A DNA stretch of 12,308 nucleotides from Competibacteraceae bacterium UBA3908 (lineage in GTDB: Bacteria > Pseudomonadota > Gammaproteobacteria > Competibacterales > Competibacteraceae), in the NCBI GenBank assembly GCA_002391525.1, contig DGFE01000115.1, forward strand, positions 1 to 12,308, written 5' to 3'. Numbering within the stretch: position 1 is the first letter of the stretch; each line of letters starts with the position of its first letter. Below the pieces are notes generated by a model. The model saw nothing but the letters and a program-made list of their open reading frames with translations, did no database searches and was not told the origin of the DNA. A program made the position numbers and the translations under genes. Below are positions 8,198 through 12,308 of this stretch, one piece after another.

Positions 8198-8227
8198 GAG
8201 GTGTCGGTGATTCGGCGAGCCCGGTCC

Positions 8228-9046
8228 TCAGTCGCGCAACAGTTCGTTGATGCCGACCCGGCTGCGCGTTTTCTCGTCCACCTGCTTGATGATGATCGCG
8301 CAGTACAGGCTGTGGCTGCCATCCGGGGCGGGCAGGGCGCCGGGGACGACCACCGAACCCGCCGGCACCCGGCCGTAACTCACTTCACCGGTCATGCGGT
8401 TGTAGATTTTGGTGCTCTGGCCGATGTAGACGCCCATCGAGATCACCGAGCCGCGCTCGACGATCACGCCTTCGACCACCTCGGAACGGGCGCCGATGAA
8501 ACAGTCGTCCTCGATGATGGTGGGGCTGGCCTGCAGCGGCTCCAAAACCCCACCGATGCCGACTCCGCCGGACAGGTGGACGTTTCTGCCGATCTGCGCG
8601 CAGGAGCCGACCGTGGCCCAGGTGTCCACCATCGTGCCGGAATCCACGTAAGCGCCGATGTTGACGAAGGACGGCATCAGCACCACGCCGGGGGCGATAT
8701 AGGAGCCGCGCCGGGCGGCGGCGGGCGGCACCACCCGCACGCCGGCGGCCAGGAAGTCGTTCTCGCCGTAAGCGGCGTATTTGGGGGGAACCTTGTCGAA
8801 ATAATTGGTGTAGCCGTCGCGGATGATCAGGCTGTCGTTGAGGCGGAAGCTCAGCAACACCGCCTTCTTCAGCCAGGTGTTGACGGTCCAGACTCCGTCG
8901 CGCCGCTCCGCGACCCGCGCCTTGCCCAGTTCCAGCAGGCCCAGGGCTTCGTCCACCGCCTCGCGCAGTTCGGGCGGCGCGCTGGTGGGGCCGAGTTCGC
9001 CGCGGCGCTCGAAGGCATCGTCGATAATCCGCTGTAATTCAGTCAT
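8228..9046 (-). CDS. dapD: Tetrahydrodipicolinate N-succinyltransferase
   Basis: DapD transfers succinyl from succinyl-CoA to tetrahydrodipicolinate, the committed step of the succinylase branch of lysine/diaminopimelate synthesis. At 272 residues it matches the E. coli enzyme (274). Residues 1-100 form the helical N-terminal domain ([17 protein letters not shown] at 55-71). Residues about 105-240 are a left-handed beta-helix of hexapeptide repeats (for example [34 protein letters not shown]). D141 and E189 occupy the positions reported for the catalytic pair. The start at 9046 ([12 protein letters not shown]) fits the family; a longer frame to 9136 adds a hydrophobic, non-homologous stretch. 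GAGG lies 10 bases upstream. It is the first gene of the minus-strand block and divergent from glgE. Confidence 0.97.
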   Translation of the reverse strand: MTELQRIIDDAFERRGELGPTSAPPELREAVDEALGLLELGKARVAERRDGVWTVNTWLKKAVLLSFRLNDSLIIRDGYTNYFDKVPPKYAAYGENDFLAAGVRVVPPAAARRGSYIAPGVVLMPSFVNIGAYVDSGTMVDTWATVGSCAQIGRNVHLSGGVGIGGVLEPLQASPTIIEDDCFIGARSEVVEGVIVERGSVISMGVYIGQSTKIYNRMTGEVSYGRVPAGSVVVPGALPAPDGSHSLYCAIIIKQVDEKTRSRVGINELLRD

Positions 9047-9079
9047 CGGGCAGCATCCTCGTTCAAGCAATCTTAAGGT

Positions 9080-9109
9080 TTGGGCACAACCGCAAAAAAT
9101 CGTCATAAT
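9080..9109 (+). promoter_or_regulatory. Candidate sigma-70 promoter for glgE–treS
   Basis: TTGGGC (9080-9085), an 18-base spacer and CATAAT (9104-9109) give a plausible -35/-10 pair facing glgE. The -10 matches consensus at five of six positions; the -35 only at its TTG. It lies in the AT-rich core of the dapD–glgE divergent region and would leave a leader of roughly 150 bases. A short inverted repeat (GGTGA at 9124-9128, TCACC at 9133-9137) falls just downstream of the predicted start, where an operator could act. The dapD promoter must also be in this region, but no convincing pair was found on the minus strand. Confidence 0.3.
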
Positions 9110-9266
9110 AAGAAGGGATAAATGGTGACCGATCACCGCGTGGACGACCTGGACCCAAGCGGTAACTTTAGCACCTCAGCCCCCGGGCGGCAGCAGGCTG
9201 GCTACCAGAATCGCGGCGATTGGCGTACAACGAGAAACCATGCCAGCAAGAACGAGGATAATCGGT

Positions 9267-11420
9267 ATGACCAAGAAAACCGTGGCGGATGAAAAACCCC
9301 GCGTTACCGCCGAGCCAGCGCTGGGTTCGACCAGGATTCCGGCGGATGACAGGAAACCGGTGGTGGTCGAGCCCGTCGTGGTTCCGATGCCGGAGACGAC
9401 GCCAGCGCCAGGGGCGGCGGGGGGCGTGGCGGATGGCCGCAAACGGGTGATCGTCGAGGGTGTCATTCCGGAAATCGACGGTGGCCGATTTCCCATCAAG
9501 CGGACCGTGGGCGAGACCGTGGTGGTCGAAGCCGATGTGTTCACCGACGGACACGATTCGCTGTCCTGCGTCCTGCAATACCGCAAGGCGGGCGAGACCG
9601 GCTGGCAGGAAATCCCGATGCGGTTTCTGGTCAACGACCGCTGGCGCGGCCAGTTTCAGGTACTGGAACTGGGTCGCTACGAATACACCATCGTCGCCTG
9701 GGTGGACGCCTTCAAATCCTGGCGGCACGACCTGAGCCGCTGGGTGCAGGCCGAGGATATCACGCTCGCCCTGCGGGTGGGCGGGCAACTGGTCGAGAAG
9801 GCCGGCCAGCGCGCCGCCGGCGACGACGCCAAATGGCTGACCAAGCGGGCCAGGGCGCTGATCGGCGACCAGGATCTGGACTACCGCCGCCAACTGGGGC
9901 TGGACGAGGAACTGGCCCGGCTCATGGACCGTTACGCCGACCGCCGGCTGGAACTGGGTTACGACAAAGTGCTGGGCGTGACGGTGGACGACGAACGCGC
10001 CCGTTTCAGCACCTGGTATGAGATGTTCCCCCGCTCCTGCAGTCCGGTGCCGGGCAAGCACGGCACCTTCAAGGATTGCGAGGCCTGGCTGCCGCGCCTC
10101 GCCGCCATGGGCTTCGACGTCCTGTATTTCCCGCCGATCCACCCCATCGGCCGGGTCAACCGCAAGGGCAAGAACAACACCCTCACCCCCACGCCCGATG
10201 ATGTCGGCAGCCCGTGGGCCATCGGCGCGGCGGAAGGCGGCCACAAGGACATTCTGCCGGCGCTCGGCACGCTGGAGGATTTCCGCCGGCTGGTGCAGAA
10301 GGCCAAGGAACACGGCATCGAGGTCGCCCTCGACATCGCCCTGCAATGCGCGCCGGATCATCCCTACGTCAAGCAGCACCCCGACTGGTTCCGCTGGCGG
10401 CCGGACGGCACGGTGCAGTACGCCGAGAATCCGCCCAAGAAGTACCAGGACATCTATCCGTTCAACTTCGAGACCGGCGACTGGCGGGCATTGTGGGACG
10501 AGATCAGGAGCATCTTCGAATTCTGGATCCAGCAGGGCGTGCGCATCTTCCGGGTGGACAACCCGCACACCAAGCCGTTCGCGATGTGGGAATGGCTGAT
10601 CGGCGAGATCAAGAAGACCACGCCCAACGCCATCTTCCTGGCGGAAGCCTTCACCCGGCCCAAGGTCATGCACCGGCTGGCCAAGCTCGGCTACAACCAG
10701 TCCTACACCTATTACGCCTGGCGCAACACCAAGTGGGAGCTGACCGAATACCTGACCGAGCTGACCCAGGGGCCGGGCCGCGAATACTTCCGGCCCAATT
10801 TCTGGCCCAACACCCCGGACATCCTGACCGAGGCCCTGCAATTCGGCGGACGGCCGGCGTTCATGTCCCGGCTGGTGCTGGCGGCGACTCTGACCGCCAA
10901 CTACGGCATCTACGGACCGGCCTACGAAATGATGGAGCACGTGGCGGTCAAGCCGGGCAGCGAGGAATATCTCGATTCCGAGAAATACCAGGTGCGCTAT
11001 CGCGGGTTTCAGGAACTGGACGGACCGAACAGCCTGCGCGACTTCATCGCCCTGGTGAACCGCGTCCGCAAGCGCAATCCGGCCTTGCAGGCCGATTGGA
11101 ACCTGCGGTTCCATCAGGTCGACAACGAGCAGATCATCTGCTACAGCAAGGCGACCGGCAACCGCGCCAACGTCATCCTGGTGGTGGTGAACCTGGACCC
11201 GAACTACACCCAGGCGGGCTTTACCCAGTTGAATCTGGAGGAACTGGGCCTGGATCCGCACCAGCCGTTCGAGGTGCACGATCTGCTGACCGGCGCCCAT
11301 TACATCTGGAACGGGCCGCGCAACTACGTGGAACTGAATCCGCACCGGATGCCGGCGCACCTGTTCCGCATTCGCAGCAGCCTGCACACGGAGCGCGATT
11401 TCGTAACGTTCGACGGTTGA
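9267..11420 (+). CDS. glgE: Alpha-1,4-glucan:maltose-1-phosphate maltosyltransferase
   Basis: GlgE (GH13_3) extends alpha-1,4-glucan with maltosyl units from maltose-1-phosphate, releasing phosphate. The protein has 717 residues. Residues about 13-53 are a Pro/Ala/Val-rich, probably disordered leader. The N-terminal beta domain begins near RKRVIVEGVIPEIDGGRFP, then comes the insert region, and the catalytic barrel starts around ARFSTWYEMFPRS. Active-site residues: nucleophile D431 in FRVDNPHTKP, acid/base E460 in LAEAFTRP, and D518 in PNTPDIL. SYTYYAWRNTKWELTEYL and GSEEYLDSEKYQ are GlgE hallmarks. The start at 9267 is preferred to the ATG at 9240 because GAGG lies nine bases upstream; using 9240 would add nine residues. 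treS follows after 10 bases, so the two are almost certainly co-transcribed. No inactivating change is seen. Confidence 0.96.
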   Translation: MTKKTVADEKPRVTAEPALGSTRIPADDRKPVVVEPVVVPMPETTPAPGAAGGVADGRKRVIVEGVIPEIDGGRFPIKRTVGETVVVEADVFTDGHDSLSCVLQYRKAGETGWQEIPMRFLVNDRWRGQFQVLELGRYEYTIVAWVDAFKSWRHDLSRWVQAEDITLALRVGGQLVEKAGQRAAGDDAKWLTKRARALIGDQDLDYRRQLGLDEELARLMDRYADRRLELGYDKVLGVTVDDERARFSTWYEMFPRSCSPVPGKHGTFKDCEAWLPRLAAMGFDVLYFPPIHPIGRVNRKGKNNTLTPTPDDVGSPWAIGAAEGGHKDILPALGTLEDFRRLVQKAKEHGIEVALDIALQCAPDHPYVKQHPDWFRWRPDGTVQYAENPPKKYQDIYPFNFETGDWRALWDEIRSIFEFWIQQGVRIFRVDNPHTKPFAMWEWLIGEIKKTTPNAIFLAEAFTRPKVMHRLAKLGYNQSYTYYAWRNTKWELTEYLTELTQGPGREYFRPNFWPNTPDILTEALQFGGRPAFMSRLVLAATLTANYGIYGPAYEMMEHVAVKPGSEEYLDSEKYQVRYRGFQELDGPNSLRDFIALVNRVRKRNPALQADWNLRFHQVDNEQIICYSKATGNRANVILVVVNLDPNYTQAGFTQLNLEELGLDPHQPFEVHDLLTGAHYIWNGPRNYVELNPHRMPAHLFRIRSSLHTERDFVTFDG

Positions 11421-11430
11421 GGAAAGACCC

Positions 11431-12308
11431 ATGACTCGTCTCTCCAGGGGTTGGGCCGGCGTGGAGGATCCGCTCTGGTACAAGGACGCCACCATTTATC
11501 AATTGCACGTCAAGGCGTTCGGCGACAGCAGCCAGGACGGCATCGGCGATTTCCGGGGCCTGAGCCAGCGGTTGGACTACCTCCAGGAACTGGGGGTGGA
11601 CACCCTGTGGCTGATGCCGTTCTATCCGTCTCCGCTGCGGGACGACGGCTACGACATCTCCGATTACCAGAACGTCCATCCCGATTACGGCACGCTGGCC
11701 GACTTCCGGGTCTTCGTCCGCGAGGCGCACGCCCGGGGGCTCAAGGTGATCACCGAACTGGTCATCAACCATACCTCCGACCAGCATCCCTGGTTTCAGG
11801 CCGCGCGCCGCGCACCGCCGGGTTCCCGCGAGCGGGCGTTCTACGTCTGGAACGACGACGACAAGAAATTCCCGGAAACCCGCATCATCTTCACCGACAC
11901 CGAGACCTCCAACTGGGCCTGGGACCCGGTGGCGCAGCAATACTACTGGCACCGTTTCTTCTCGCATCAGCCGGATTTGAACCACAACAACCCGGCGGTG
12001 GTGAAGGCGGTGATCAAGGTGATGCGCTTCTGGCTGGATCAGGGCGTGGACGGGCTGCGGCTGGACGCCATCCCCTACCTGTGCGTGCGCGAGGGCACCC
12101 ACAACGAAAATCTGCCCGAAACCCACGCGGTGATCAAGCAAATGCGGGCGGTGGTCGACCGGTATTACCGCGGCCGCATGTTTCTGGCCGAGGCCAACCA
12201 ATGGCCGGAGGACGTGCGCGACTATTTCGGCGACGGGGACGAATGCCACATGGCCTACCATTTCCCGTTGATGCCGCGCATGTACATGGCCATCGCCCAG
12301 GAAAACCG
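11431..12308 (+). CDS. treS: Trehalose synthase (maltose alpha-D-glucosyltransferase), partial
   Basis: TreS (GH13_16) interconverts trehalose and maltose by intramolecular glucose transfer. The first 292 codons are present and the gene runs off the right edge. The ATG at 11431 follows the glgE stop by 10 bases, with GAGGAAAG spanning that stop as ribosome site. Family landmarks: DPLWYKDATIYQLHV at 13-27, GDGIGDF-like residues at 36-41, PFYPSPLRDDGYDISDY at 63-79, and ELVINHTSDQHPW at 109-121. The catalytic nucleophile is D212 in GLRLDAIPYL and the acid/base E254 in FLAEANQWP; the 42-residue spacing equals that of the mycobacterial enzyme. The C-terminal part is outside the window, so whether a maltokinase domain is fused, as in many proteobacteria, cannot be seen. 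Confidence 0.95.
   Translation, partial: MTRLSRGWAGVEDPLWYKDATIYQLHVKAFGDSSQDGIGDFRGLSQRLDYLQELGVDTLWLMPFYPSPLRDDGYDISDYQNVHPDYGTLADFRVFVREAHARGLKVITELVINHTSDQHPWFQAARRAPPGSRERAFYVWNDDDKKFPETRIIFTDTETSNWAWDPVAQQYYWHRFFSHQPDLNHNNPAVVKAVIKVMRFWLDQGVDGLRLDAIPYLCVREGTHNENLPETHAVIKQMRAVVDRYYRGRMFLAEANQWPEDVRDYFGDGDECHMAYHFPLMPRMYMAIAQEN

Noticed and set aside
9168..11495. A 775-codon open frame on the minus strand opposite glgE
   Set aside because: It lies antisense to an unmistakable glgE with intact active-site motifs. Its translation is His/Gly/Val-rich without family motifs, as expected of the complement of a GC-rich gene.

Overview
The DNA is GC-rich, densely coding and free of rRNA, tRNA and insertion sequences. 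Gene content (succinylase-type dapD/dapE, a fused sensor–OtsA, GlgE and TreS, an Rpn/PDDEXK_2-type nuclease with GKIEG-like repeats) fits a chromosomal segment of a gammaproteobacterium. My best guess is a glycogen/trehalose-storing lineage such as the Competibacteraceae. That placement is inference from gene content and recalled family distribution, not from a marker gene.

Layout. At the left edge is the N-terminal part of a TSUP (TauE/SafE, YfcA-like) membrane transporter on the minus strand. It is divergent from a secreted glycerophosphodiester phosphodiesterase on the plus strand. That gene converges with a long minus-strand block whose order in transcription is dapD (9046) – rpn nuclease – dapE – aldo/keto reductase – otsA – otsB (1807). 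otsA and otsB overlap by one base (TGATG) and are very probably translationally coupled. On the right, glgE and the first 292 codons of treS run on the plus strand, divergent from dapD across a 220-base intergenic region, and treS runs off the window.

How the genes work together. OtsA and OtsB make trehalose from UDP-glucose and glucose-6-phosphate. TreS interconverts trehalose and maltose. GlgE extends alpha-1,4-glucan from maltose-1-phosphate, which a maltokinase would make; that gene is not visible here and may lie just beyond the window, possibly fused to treS. So both the supply of trehalose and its conversion to glucan are encoded within about 10 kb, on opposite strands. DapD and DapE are two steps of the succinylase branch of lysine/diaminopimelate synthesis, with an unrelated rpn gene lodged between them.

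Most interesting observations. (1) The trehalose-6-phosphate synthase carries about 250 extra N-terminal residues that look like a sensor-kinase input module (TM – extracytoplasmic domain – TM – HAMP-like), which suggests membrane-bound, signal-gated trehalose synthesis. (2) Inside the rpn gene there is an in-frame ATG with a near-perfect Shine-Dalgarno, which would make an 89-residue C-terminal protein. This matches the intragenic antitoxin (RpnS) arrangement reported for Rpn antiphage toxins. (3) A 12-bp, six-copy, frame-preserving tandem repeat lies just inside that small protein, so a change in copy number would alter both products.
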